From: an uncultured Catenibacterium sp.
Lineage (GTDB): Bacteria > Bacillota_I > Bacilli_A > Erysipelotrichales > Coprobacillaceae
Assembly (NCBI GenBank): GCA_900764725.1
Contig: CAAFPB010000300.1
Location: 1 to 13,724, forward strand
Reading direction: 5' to 3'
Length of the DNA stretch: 13,724 bases
The notes beneath the pieces were generated by a model. It ran no database searches, was not told the DNA's origin, and was given only the letters and a program-made list of their open reading frames with translations. Below, piece after piece: positions 7,987 to 13,724 of the stretch (position 1 is its first letter; each line of letters starts with the position of its first letter). Made by a program: the position numbers and the translations under genes.

Positions 7987-8054
7987 AGCCTATAAGAAGG
8001 CAAGTGTACGGTCAGAGATGATCGGAATTAACGTCTGTGGACTAGCGATAGGTT
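7987..8054 (+). ncRNA. Candidate structured leader RNA before the FolT-like gene
   Basis: This part of the 118-base spacer can form a three-way junction. P1 is AGCCTAT (7987-7993) with ATAGGTT (8048-8054), with one G-U pair. P2 is CGGTC (8009-8013) with GATCG (8020-8024), also with one G-U pair. P3 is GTC/GAC (8033-8035, 8040-8042) closing a TGTG loop. A competing hairpin, CTA-GCGA-TAG (8042-8051), has a GNRA-type loop and is mutually exclusive with P1. It does not match the tetrahydrofolate, TPP, purine or T-box consensus elements I know. A regulatory role is inferred from its position before a vitamin transporter gene. Confidence 0.3.
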
Positions 8055-8090
8055 GAAACAGAAACATTTGTTTATTGTAGCATTTAAAAA

Positions 8091-8894
8091 ATGATTCAAA
8101 TTATTATTGTATGTATTTTAGTATTACTTGGTATTTACTGCTTTAAGTTTTACCCATTAGAAAGAAGAAATACCAAAAAGCTCGCATTTAGTGCTTTAAT
8201 TATTATCATCACATTGATTTTGAAGAGACTCACTATTATGGTACCTTTATTTGGTGCTGAAAGCTTAAAGATTGGTTTTGAATATATCCCAGTTATGTTA
8301 GCAGGTGTTATTCTCTCACCAAGCTATGCTTATCTCATTGGTTTAATTACTGATTTACTTGGTTTAGTGATTTCCCCAACAGGATTCCCATTCTTTGGAT
8401 TTACACTCAATCAGGTACTAGTTGGTTTGATTCCATCGCTTATTGCAGTAAAAGTAAAAAATGTAGATGGAAAACTATTCAGTAAGATTGTATGTCTCAT
8501 GATCGCATTATTTGGTGGAGCAGGATCGCTTTTTGTTGCTTTACAAAAAACAATCTCTATCGGTAAAGTCACTTATACATTAACATCTTTACAAAAAGGT
8601 GTTATGATTGGACTCTGCCTTATTGCCTCAATAGGTTTTATTCTTTTTATGTTGAAACACACAAAGAATATGAAAGATAATGAAGTGTCATTATTTGGTA
8701 CTTGGCTATTAGGTGTTATTTTAGTAGAACTTGTTATTACATTCTGTTTAACACCTTTCTGGCTACAGATCATGTATGGCATTCCATTTATTGTATCTGT
8801 AAGTATTCGTGTGATTAAGGCATGCTTTATTATTCCATTAGAAATCATTATTGGATTCCCATTATTGAAACAAATGGATAAATTATATAAATAG
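8091..8894 (+). CDS. folT: ECF transporter S component, folate (FolT) type
   Basis: S components give substrate specificity to energy-coupling factor transporters and pair with EcfA/EcfA'/EcfT, which are not in this window. The 267-residue protein is highly hydrophobic, with probable membrane segments near 3-18, 31-45, 64-76, 78-95, 104-120, 133-150, 170-188, 202-222 and 238-257. FolT-like stretches are SLKIGFEYIPVMLAG at 58-72, DLLGLVISPTGFPFFGFTL at 88-106 and the closing SIRVIKACFIIPLEIII. FolT proteins are usually about 170-190 residues; this one has an added N-terminal helix and an extra loop-helix part. No ribosome binding site is visible before the ATG, and the in-frame codon at 8085-8087 is a stop. 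Folate specificity is likely but another vitamin cannot be excluded. Confidence 0.75.
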   Translation: MIQIIIVCILVLLGIYCFKFYPLERRNTKKLAFSALIIIITLILKRLTIMVPLFGAESLKIGFEYIPVMLAGVILSPSYAYLIGLITDLLGLVISPTGFPFFGFTLNQVLVGLIPSLIAVKVKNVDGKLFSKIVCLMIALFGGAGSLFVALQKTISIGKVTYTLTSLQKGVMIGLCLIASIGFILFMLKHTKNMKDNEVSLFGTWLLGVILVELVITFCLTPFWLQIMYGIPFIVSVSIRVIKACFIIPLEIIIGFPLLKQMDKLYK

Positions 8895-8904
8895 GAGTAA
8901 AGAT

Positions 8905-9642
8905 ATGGAATATCAGGTCACAGTTGACCAGTTTACTGGGCCGCTCGATCTCTTGCTTCATCTAATAAAAGAACATGATATGGATCTTCTTGATCTGGAT
9001 GTAGCGGCTGTATGTGACCAGTATCTCGCTTATATTCAAACAATGGATCCTTCACTCTTAGAAGCTGTCTCTGAATATTTAGTCATGGCGGCCTGGCTTA
9101 TTGAAATGAAAAGTAAACTATTACTACCTAAGCCAGAAATAGATGAAGAAGATGATTATGAAGCAGAAAGAAAGAGAATGATTGAAAGACTGATTGAAAA
9201 GAACCGTATTAATGGTATTCTAGAAGCCTTTGAGGCTTCTTATGATAAACGTCAGACAATGCATTCTAAAATACCTTCAGCACTTGAAGAATATCTTCCT
9301 AGTGGTGAAGAAACAATTCCTGAGGGAATGGAAGTTTATGATTTAATCAAGGCGATGCAAAGAGTCATGCAAAGACGTGCTTTACTACATCCTCTTGAAT
9401 CTAAGATTGCACGTGTAGAAATATCTATTGATGAAAGAACAGAACAGATCAGAAGCTATTTCTTACGTCATAAAGGTAAAACTGTTGATTTTGAAGACTT
9501 GTTTGATGAAGGAGACCGCTATTTTGCGATAGTGACATTCCTTTCTATTCTTGTCTTAGTAAAGAACAGTGAGTTATTGATTACTCAAAGTGGTAATTTT
9601 GAAAAGATTTATTTGAAAGGAACAGACTATGGACAAGAATGA
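8905..9642 (+). CDS. scpA: Segregation and condensation protein A (kleisin ScpA)
   Basis: ScpA is the kleisin that bridges the two heads of the Smc dimer and, with ScpB, forms the condensin that compacts and segregates the bacterial chromosome. The 245-residue protein starts with the hallmark VTVDQFTGPLDLLLHLI (about 4-20), then DLLDLDVAAVCDQYLAYI and a WLIEMKSKLLLPKPE block near 80-94. An acidic linker follows, and the C-terminal winged helix that contacts the Smc head (FEDLFDEGDRYFAIVTFLSIL) ends the protein. Length is normal. AGGAG at 8893-8897 is 7 bases from the ATG, overlapping the folT stop. It overlaps scpB by 14 bases. Confidence 0.95.
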   Translation: MEYQVTVDQFTGPLDLLLHLIKEHDMDLLDLDVAAVCDQYLAYIQTMDPSLLEAVSEYLVMAAWLIEMKSKLLLPKPEIDEEDDYEAERKRMIERLIEKNRINGILEAFEASYDKRQTMHSKIPSALEEYLPSGEETIPEGMEVYDLIKAMQRVMQRRALLHPLESKIARVEISIDERTEQIRSYFLRHKGKTVDFEDLFDEGDRYFAIVTFLSILVLVKNSELLITQSGNFEKIYLKGTDYGQE

Positions 9643-10219
9643 GTATTTATCAGTCATAGAAGGTATGCTTTATATCTATGGTGATGAAGGCATTACAATT
9701 AAAGATATTGCGGATACATTAGAAATCACTAAGAAAGAAGCATATGAATTGATGGATGAATTACTCTCTCTTTATGCTTCTAAAACAGTCAAGGGTGTTG
9801 ATATATGTGATTTTGGTGGTACTTATAAGATGGTGACTTTACCTCATCATGATGTCTATTATAAGAAGATGATGGCAACAAGTGGTAGAAAACTATCTAA
9901 GTCTGCATTAGAAACATTGGCTATTGTCGCTTATTATCAGCCTGTCACTAGAATTCGTATTGAAGAAATACGTGGTGTAGGTTGTGAATCTATGATTCGT
10001 AAGCTTTTAGCACAGGCCCTTATTAAAGAAGTAGGTCGTGAAGATTCACCAGGAAAACCAGTTTTGTATGGTGTCACTGATGAATTCATGGATGCTTTTA
10101 ATCTAAAAAGCTTGGATGAATTACCAGAACTCAAAGAAATTGAATCTGAATTTGATGAAGAAGATATCTTCAATACAAAATATCAGGAAAAGGTAGAAGA
10201 AAAGCCAGAAACAAATTAG
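9629..10219 (+). CDS. scpB: Segregation and condensation protein B (ScpB)
   Basis: ScpB dimerises and binds the central part of ScpA, stabilising the Smc-ScpAB complex. The 196-residue protein shows two winged-helix domains: the first includes EGMLYIYGDEGITIKDIADTL near 11-31, the second SALETLAIVAYYQPVTR with the family signature IRGVGCES near 118-125. It ends in an acidic tail, as in many ScpB proteins. AAAGGAA at 9616-9622 is about 6 bases from the ATG, and the 14-base overlap with scpA points to translational coupling. The terminator of the unit overlaps its stop codon. Confidence 0.95.
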   Translation: MDKNEYLSVIEGMLYIYGDEGITIKDIADTLEITKKEAYELMDELLSLYASKTVKGVDICDFGGTYKMVTLPHHDVYYKKMMATSGRKLSKSALETLAIVAYYQPVTRIRIEEIRGVGCESMIRKLLAQALIKEVGREDSPGKPVLYGVTDEFMDAFNLKSLDELPELKEIESEFDEEDIFNTKYQEKVEEKPETN

Positions 10220-10234
10220 TTTCTGACTTTTTTT
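10201..10234. terminator. Terminator after scpB, probably two-way
   Basis: CAGAAAC at 10206-10212 pairs with GTTTCTG at 10219-10225 around the loop AAATTA. One mismatch outward, AAAG/CTTT extends the stem, and seven T follow at 10228-10234. The scpB stop codon (10217-10219) lies in the loop. Read on the minus strand the hairpin is followed by CTTTTCTTCT, so it can also end the convergent minus-strand gene, whose stop codon is at 10233-10235. Confidence 0.8.
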
Positions 10235-10595
10235 ATAATTGACATTCTTTTAATAGTTTTAAACGACGTTTATAATACTCTATTTTTTCTTTAACCTGCT
10301 TCTTTACAGCCACAGAAGTTGTTTCTGCAAGAGAAATGGTACCAAACATGATCAAGAGTGTCACGATTGGCATTCCGATTAAGAATAATTTAGAATGACT
10401 AATAAAGAAAAGGATACCTAACACGACTATACTAATTAATGCATATCTTAATGTACGCATACCTAAGCAATAGCTATATATTTCTGCTCTCACATTTTCG
10501 TAGGAATTCTCTAAGAAAGTAATGACCTCCTCACAGCTTTCTACATCAAGTGAAGCATCATCAATGTTTGTTTCTATTTCAATGTGAAATGCCAT
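10233..10595 (-). CDS. Small membrane protein of unknown function, two predicted helices
   Basis: I do not recognise this 120-residue protein. It has an acidic soluble N-terminal part (1-45), two membrane segments at about 49-66 and 69-90, and a strongly basic, probably helical C-terminal tail (99-116, rich in Lys, Arg and Glu). Both ends are likely on the cytoplasmic side. It looks like a real gene: GGAGG (complement of 10603-10607) is 7 bases from its ATG, an extended -10 promoter lies just upstream, and its 3' end meets the scpB terminator. It is divergent from the DUF5662 gene. No function is proposed. Confidence 0.7.
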   Translation of the reverse strand: MAFHIEIETNIDDASLDVESCEEVITFLENSYENVRAEIYSYCLGMRTLRYALISIVVLGILFFISHSKLFLIGMPIVTLLIMFGTISLAETTSVAVKKQVKEKIEYYKRRLKLLKECQL

Positions 10596-10618
10596 AGTTC
10601 TACCTCCAATTCTCTACC

Positions 10619-10627
10619 ATTATAACA
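10619..10627 (-). promoter_or_regulatory. Extended -10 promoter for the minus-strand membrane protein
   Basis: On the minus strand the sequence TGTTATAAT is a perfect TGn plus TATAAT element. The -35 region 17 bases further upstream (CTTTTC) is poor, as is common for extended -10 promoters. The expected transcript has a leader of only about 15-20 bases with GGAGG before the ATG. Confidence 0.5.
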
Positions 10628-10670
10628 TTGAATTATAAAAAGAAAAGACATATACTTAAGAATGATTTTA

Positions 10671-10679
10671 TGATATAGT
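10671..10679 (+). promoter_or_regulatory. Possible extended -10 promoter for the DUF5662 gene
   Basis: TGATATAGT reads as TGn plus TATAGT, an acceptable extended -10. No good -35 is seen at 17 bases upstream. It lies about 30 bases before the GTG start and back to back with the minus-strand promoter in the same 113-base spacer. Confidence 0.35.
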
Positions 10680-10708
10680 GTTAAACACACAGAAATGAGG
10701 AAAATACA

Positions 10709-11263
10709 GTGCATATATGGGGACATTTTAAAACAATCACAAAACATAAGTTATTAGTAGGAAAGCTATGCTTTAAAGTACATTTATATAAGCAGGGCTT
10801 ATTACATGACTTATCTAAATATACACCAACTGAATTTATTACAGGTATCAAGTACTATAAAGGAACCTATTCTCCTAATAGTGCTGAAAGAAATGAGAAA
10901 GGTTACTCAACAGCCTGGCTTCATCATAAAGGTCGTAATAAGCATCATTGGGAATACTGGGTGGACTTTACTAGAAAAGGCCAGGTACCTGCCAAAATGC
11001 CTTATAATTATGTATTAGAGATGTTCTGTGATAGAGTTGCAGCTAGTAAGATATATGAAGGAAAGAATTATACAGATGCCTTTCCTCTACAATACTATGA
11101 ATCAGGACAATATTCATATATATTACATCCTGAAACACGTGCTTTACTTCGTTTCATGCTTGTCTATTTAAAAGATCATGGACTTGATGATACGATCAAG
11201 ATGATCAATAGACATCATGATTATGATGAATATTTTGTTGAATTTAAGGACGAATTAATGTAG
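10709..11263 (+). CDS. DUF5662 family protein
   Basis: This 184-residue soluble protein resembles the DUF5662 family, whose function is unknown. The conserved-looking histidine and acid groups are LLHDLSKY at 31-38 (H33, D34), AWLHHKGRNKHHWEYW at 69-84 (four histidines) and NRHHDYDEY near the C-terminus. The HD pair in a helical, histidine-rich protein suggests metal-dependent phosphohydrolase-like chemistry, but that is inference. The start is GTG at 10709, with GAGG at 10697-10700 placed 8 bases upstream; the nearby ATG at 10716 is out of frame. Only 30 bases separate its stop from rluB, so the two may be co-transcribed. Confidence 0.75.
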   Translation: MHIWGHFKTITKHKLLVGKLCFKVHLYKQGLLHDLSKYTPTEFITGIKYYKGTYSPNSAERNEKGYSTAWLHHKGRNKHHWEYWVDFTRKGQVPAKMPYNYVLEMFCDRVAASKIYEGKNYTDAFPLQYYESGQYSYILHPETRALLRFMLVYLKDHGLDDTIKMINRHHDYDEYFVEFKDELM

Positions 11264-11293
11264 ATTAGTTAATGGAAAAGAAAGGGTGGAACA

Positions 11294-12037
11294 ATGGAAG
11301 AAAGATTACAAAAGGTTATTGCACAGAGTGGTTATACTTCACGTCGTAAGGCTGAAGAACTGATCCAGCAGGGTAAAGTAACAGTAAATGGTGAAGTGGT
11401 AACAGTACTTGGTACTAAGGTAACTAAGAAAGATACAATCTGTGTTAATGGAAAACTTATTAATAAAGAAGATAAAGTTTATTATTTATTTTATAAACCA
11501 GAAAAATGCGTATGTACTATGAGTGATGAACATGATCGTACATGTGTTGCAGATTATTTTGCTGATAGTAATGAAAGAGTTTATCCAGTAGGAAGACTTG
11601 ACTATGATACAACAGGTGCTTTATTTATGACTAATGATGGTGAATTTGCGAACCTTATCATGCACCCATCTAGTCACTTAGAAAAGGTATATGAAGTATC
11701 AGTAAAAGGATTACTTACTAAAGCCGAAAAGAACCAGCTAGAAAGAGGTATCTATTTAGAAGGTGTTAAAACATTACCTTGTGAAATTGCGATTACTGGA
11801 AATGATGAAGAACATGGTACAACTATGTTGATGATTCGTTTGGTAGAAGGTAAGAACAGACAAATCAAGAAGATGTTTGAAGAAGTAGGACATCCTGTAA
11901 AGCGTTTAAGAAGAATCATGATTGGTCCAATCGACTTAAAGGGATTAACTCCTGGTACTTATCGTCGTTTAAAGCCTAAAGAAGTCAATGTATTACGTAC
12001 TATGGCTTTAAAAAAGAAAAACGCAAACAAAAAATAA
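11294..12037 (+). CDS. rluB: 23S rRNA pseudouridine synthase, RluB/RsuA family
   Basis: Members of this family convert specific uridines of ribosomal RNA to pseudouridine. The 247-residue protein has an N-terminal S4 RNA-binding domain (3-60, starting RLQKVIAQSGYTSRRKAEELI) and the catalytic block GRLDYDTTGAL at 100-110 with D103 as nucleophile. EGKNRQIKKMFEEVGHPVKRLRRIMIGP near 185-212 is typical of the RluB/RsuA branch. Length is normal, and the end is a lysine-rich tail. AAGGGTGG before the ATG at 11294 is a moderate ribosome binding site. Position near scpAB matches other Bacillota, which favours the RluB role, though RluE/RluF-like specificity cannot be excluded. Confidence 0.88.
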   Translation: MEERLQKVIAQSGYTSRRKAEELIQQGKVTVNGEVVTVLGTKVTKKDTICVNGKLINKEDKVYYLFYKPEKCVCTMSDEHDRTCVADYFADSNERVYPVGRLDYDTTGALFMTNDGEFANLIMHPSSHLEKVYEVSVKGLLTKAEKNQLERGIYLEGVKTLPCEIAITGNDEEHGTTMLMIRLVEGKNRQIKKMFEEVGHPVKRLRRIMIGPIDLKGLTPGTYRRLKPKEVNVLRTMALKKKNANKK

Positions 12038-12060
12038 AAGAGGATGCATCGCATCCTCTT
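12038..12060. terminator. Two-way terminator between rluB and the ferredoxin gene
   Basis: AAGAGGATGC at 12038-12047 pairs perfectly with GCATCCTCTT at 12051-12060 around the loop ATC. On the plus strand the tract that follows is only moderately T-rich (GCTTTATTATT). On the minus strand it is followed by TTATTTTTTG, a good tract for ending the ferredoxin transcript. The rluB stop codon lies directly before the stem. Confidence 0.85.
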
Positions 12061-12066
12061 GCTTTA

Positions 12067-12243
12067 TTATTCAGCTTCAATTACGCCAACTGGGCAGCCA
12101 TCGATAGCATCCTGAACAGCAGCGTCATCAGTTTCTTCAACGATTACTTTTGCTAATCCTTCGTCATCTAATTCGAAAACGTCTGGGCAGATTCCTGCGC
12201 AAGCACCGCAACCTAAGCAGCCTTCATTAACTTTAACTTTCAT
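12067..12243 (-). CDS. Single-cluster [4Fe-4S] ferredoxin
   Basis: This 58-residue electron carrier is easy to miss because of its size. It begins MKVKVNEGCLGCGACAGICP: cysteines 9, 12 and 15 plus C50 (in DGCPVG) fit the ligands of one [4Fe-4S] cluster, and C19 is an additional cysteine. From memory, in the Thermotoga ferredoxin the equivalent of C19 forms a disulfide with a cysteine that is alanine here (about residue 42), so C19 should be free. The protein is very acidic, as usual. AAGGAGG (complement of 12252-12258) is 8 bases from the ATG. Codons such as GGC, TGC, GAC and ATC are used more than in neighbouring genes, suggesting high expression. It is a single-gene unit with its own promoter and terminator. 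Partner enzymes are not in the window. Confidence 0.95.
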   Translation of the reverse strand: MKVKVNEGCLGCGACAGICPDVFELDDEGLAKVIVEETDDAAVQDAIDGCPVGVIEAE

Positions 12244-12273
12244 TTACATATCCTCCTTATTTCATATACATCT

Positions 12274-12302
12274 ATTATAACGGATAATGAGGTTTTTTGA
12301 AA
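12274..12302 (-). promoter_or_regulatory. Promoter of the ferredoxin gene
   Basis: On the minus strand a perfect TATAAT (complement of 12274-12279) lies about 30 bases before the ATG. With a 17-base spacer the -35 is TTTCAA (complement of 12297-12302), a three-of-six match. It is back to back with the plus-strand promoter of the next gene. Confidence 0.5.
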
Positions 12303-12326
12303 GTTATTTTCTTAATTTTATAGGTA

Positions 12327-12335
12327 TGCTATAAT
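12327..12335 (+). promoter_or_regulatory. Extended -10 promoter for the tail-anchored protein gene and cmk
   Basis: TGCTATAAT is a perfect extended -10 element (TGn plus TATAAT). No convincing -35 is found 17 bases upstream. The transcript would start near 12342 and reach AGGTGG at 12346-12351, only a few bases in, so the leader is very short. Confidence 0.55.
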
Positions 12336-12360
12336 AGATACGATTAGGTGGTGAAATTAT

Positions 12361-12978
12361 ATGTCAGAACAGACAAGAATGTCTAAGTATAAAGATTTAC
12401 GTGACAATATTGATGATGATATGAGTTATGTGCCTCATGAAGAGGATGATGGAGATGATGATTTCTTATCATTTATCCCAAAATCAAATCATCATGAAAG
12501 TCTAGAACCAAAGACATACGAGACACTCAAATATGAAAGCAACCCATTTGAATCATTACATGAAGAACGTGGTGTGACTAGAACACGTACTGATACACGT
12601 CTTGATATTTTGAATGCAATGAAAGAGGATGCTTCTTCACAGGATACCATCTGTGATTATCATACGTCTGAGTTAAGAAGAGGACATGCAGTAAAGGGCG
12701 GTAGTTTGATGGATAAGCTTGCTGCAATGTCACCTGAAGAAGATGTTGAAGCTTTTAGAAAGTATAGTGAAGAAATACCACATCGTGAACCAGTAAAAAC
12801 TGAACCAGTAGTAAGAACTACAACGCATGTTGAGCATGAGAGAAGACATGCACAAAAAATAGCACCATTACCAGAAAAAGAAGAAGATTTAAAACTTACA
12901 AAGATCTTAAATGGTGTTGTAGGATTACTCGTTATTGCGGTGTTTGTATTTATTATCATGACTTTTCTGAATATTTAG
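12361..12978 (+). CDS. Acidic protein with a C-terminal membrane anchor, function unknown
   Basis: I do not recognise this 205-residue protein. About 180 residues are hydrophilic, low in complexity and rich in Asp, Glu, His and Arg, and probably largely disordered: DNIDDDMSYV and EEDDGDDDFL near the start, RTRTDTRLDILNAMKEDA near the middle, and a proline/charge-rich stretch before the end. A single membrane segment at about 185-203 (NGVVGLLVIAVFVFIIMTFL) ends two residues before the stop, giving a tail-anchored layout with the bulk in the cytoplasm. AGGTGG at 12346-12351 is 9 bases from the ATG. It lies 12 bases before cmk and is probably co-transcribed with it. A short motif, LDILNAMKED, could be a protein-binding helix. 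Confidence 0.8.
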   Translation: MSEQTRMSKYKDLRDNIDDDMSYVPHEEDDGDDDFLSFIPKSNHHESLEPKTYETLKYESNPFESLHEERGVTRTRTDTRLDILNAMKEDASSQDTICDYHTSELRRGHAVKGGSLMDKLAAMSPEEDVEAFRKYSEEIPHREPVKTEPVVRTTTHVEHERRHAQKIAPLPEKEEDLKLTKILNGVVGLLVIAVFVFIIMTFLNI

Positions 12979-12990
12979 GGGGATTTTAGA

Positions 12991-13653
12991 ATGAAGAAAA
13001 TTGCTATTGCGATTGATGGACCTGCAGCTGCAGGTAAGTCTACGATTGCTAAGAGAGTCGCAAATAATCTAGGTTATACTTATATTGATACAGGTGCAAT
13101 GTATCGTTGTGTGGCATATTATGCACTTGTGAAGGGCGTTGATTTTCATGATGAAAATGCTGTCTGTCGTTTATTACCAGAAATCAAGATTAAATTGATG
13201 CCTGATAACACTGTCTATTTAAATGATCGTGATGTAACTGCAGATATTCGTGTCAATGAAATTAGTGCAGGTGCATCTATTGTTTCTGCTTATTCTAAGG
13301 TAAGAACATATTTAGTAGCACAGCAAAGAGAAATGGCCAAAGAAGGTGGCGTTATTCTTGATGGTAGAGATATTGGAACTGTTGTATTACCAAATGCAGA
13401 ATTAAAAATCTACCAGGTAGCATCTATTGAATGCCGTGCTTTACGTCGTCATAATGAAAATTTAAGCCGTGGGCTTAATTCTGATCTTGATGAAATCAAG
13501 AAGGAAGTGGCTGCACGTGATGAAGCGGATATGACACGTGAGATTTCTCCATTGAAGAAAGCAGATGATGCGATTGAAATTGATACTTCAGATATGACTA
13601 TTGATGAAGTTGTTGCTCATATTATGAATTTAGTTGAAAAGAAGACTCAATAA
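12991..13653 (+). CDS. cmk: Cytidylate kinase
   Basis: Cmk phosphorylates CMP and dCMP with ATP in the pyrimidine nucleotide salvage and recycling pathway. The 220-residue protein has the P-loop GPAAAGKST at 10-18, the NMP-binding segment YIDTGAMYR at 31-39, DGRDIGTVVLPNAELKIY in the middle (CMP-binding arginine and aspartate region), and the lid ALRRHNENL followed by EVAARDEADMTREISPL. Length matches the bacterial type. AGGGGG at 12977-12982 is 8 bases from the ATG and overlaps the stop of the preceding gene. Confidence 0.97.
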   Translation: MKKIAIAIDGPAAAGKSTIAKRVANNLGYTYIDTGAMYRCVAYYALVKGVDFHDENAVCRLLPEIKIKLMPDNTVYLNDRDVTADIRVNEISAGASIVSAYSKVRTYLVAQQREMAKEGGVILDGRDIGTVVLPNAELKIYQVASIECRALRRHNENLSRGLNSDLDEIKKEVAARDEADMTREISPLKKADDAIEIDTSDMTIDEVVAHIMNLVEKKTQ

Positions 13654-13664
13654 GGAGGCGAAGT

Positions 13665-13724
13665 GTGAAACAAAAATCAATCAAAACGTATAAAAAAAGA
13701 CAAACTTAAAAACAAGTTTGAATA
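13665..13724 (+). pseudogene. Start of the next gene, interrupted after 14 codons (or a short peptide); cut by the window end
   Basis: A very strong AAGGAGG at 13652-13658, overlapping the cmk stop, sits 6 bases before GTG at 13665. The frame reads VKQKSIKTYKKRQT and then TAA at 13707-13709. A run of seven A at 13692-13698 lies 8 bases before that stop. With one A fewer the frame would continue KDKLKNKFE to the window end; with one more it would also stay open. This suggests a frameshift (sequence error, mutation or programmed slippage) in a real gene. A genuine 14-residue peptide is possible too. Identity is not recognisable from so little sequence. Confidence 0.4.
13701..13720 (+). other. 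Seven-base-pair hairpin near the window end
   Basis: CAAACTT at 13701-13707 pairs exactly with AAGTTTG at 13714-13720 around the loop AAAAAC. It begins 2 bases after the A7 tract and its 5' arm contains the start of the TAA stop. No T-run follows in the four bases visible, so it cannot be called a terminator; it could be one cut by the window, or a structure next to the A7 tract. Confidence 0.35.

Noticed and set aside
7986..8013. Resemblance to domain V of a group II intron (GAGCC ... GTACGGTC)
   Set aside because: The span is about 28 bases rather than about 34, the arms do not pair through the third position, the loop is wrong, and there is no reverse transcriptase or other intron domain nearby.
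7973..8090. Tetrahydrofolate riboswitch, expected before a folT gene
   Set aside because: The conserved blocks as I know them (GCGUUAAGUG, GGGAUGU and the closing CAUCCGCUCC) are absent on the plus strand; TTAACG at 8028-8033 is only a chance match to part of the reverse complement.
1..13724. CRISPR array, insertion sequence, prophage or integration site
   Set aside because: No regularly spaced repeats, transposase, integrase or long terminal repeats were seen; the genes are mainly housekeeping and of similar composition.

Overview
The window looks like the chromosome of a low-GC Gram-positive bacterium. The DNA is AT-rich and genes are tightly packed, often overlapping by a few bases. Nearly every start has an AAGGAGG-type ribosome binding site, and promoters are of the extended -10 (TGnTATAAT) kind. 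The gene set (Ntdp, tsaE-tsaB-rimI-tsaD-rex, scpA-scpB, rluB, cmk) is typical of Bacillota. The style of the proteins suggests a gut Erysipelotrichia-like lineage, but that placement is inference. I see no phage, insertion sequence, CRISPR array, rRNA or tRNA.

Bases 1-5150 form one likely operon. A terminator from an upstream gene and an extended -10 promoter precede a DUF402 nucleotide phosphatase (Ntdp type). Then come tsaE, tsaB, rimI and tsaD, which supply the t6A37 tRNA modification machinery apart from TsaC and add a protein N-acetyltransferase. The redox sensor rex and the asparaginyl-tRNA synthetase asnS follow, and a strong hairpin terminator closes the unit.

Bases 5169-10234 hold a second unit. 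A metallophosphoesterase with an unrecognised N-terminal half overlaps by 4 bases a D-2-hydroxyacid dehydrogenase that carries an extra N-terminal domain of about 140 residues. That domain resembles, from memory, the small middle component of three-component ABC (ABC-3C) systems. A 118-base spacer that can fold into a compact three-way junction leads to a FolT-like ECF transporter S component. The chromosome-condensation genes scpA and scpB follow, ending in a terminator that overlaps the scpB stop codon.

Bases 10233-13724 are more mixed. A small two-helix membrane protein on the minus strand is divergent from a DUF5662-family gene, which is followed by the pseudouridine synthase rluB. A 58-residue single-cluster ferredoxin lies on the minus strand, convergent with rluB (shared two-way terminator) and divergent from an acidic protein with a C-terminal membrane anchor. 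The last gene sits directly before cmk (cytidylate kinase). After cmk, a strong ribosome binding site and GTG start a reading frame that stops after 14 codons just past an A7 tract.

Most of the window is housekeeping. The parts most worth a second look are the dehydrogenase fusion with its coupled metallophosphoesterase, the structured spacer before folT, and the broken start after cmk.
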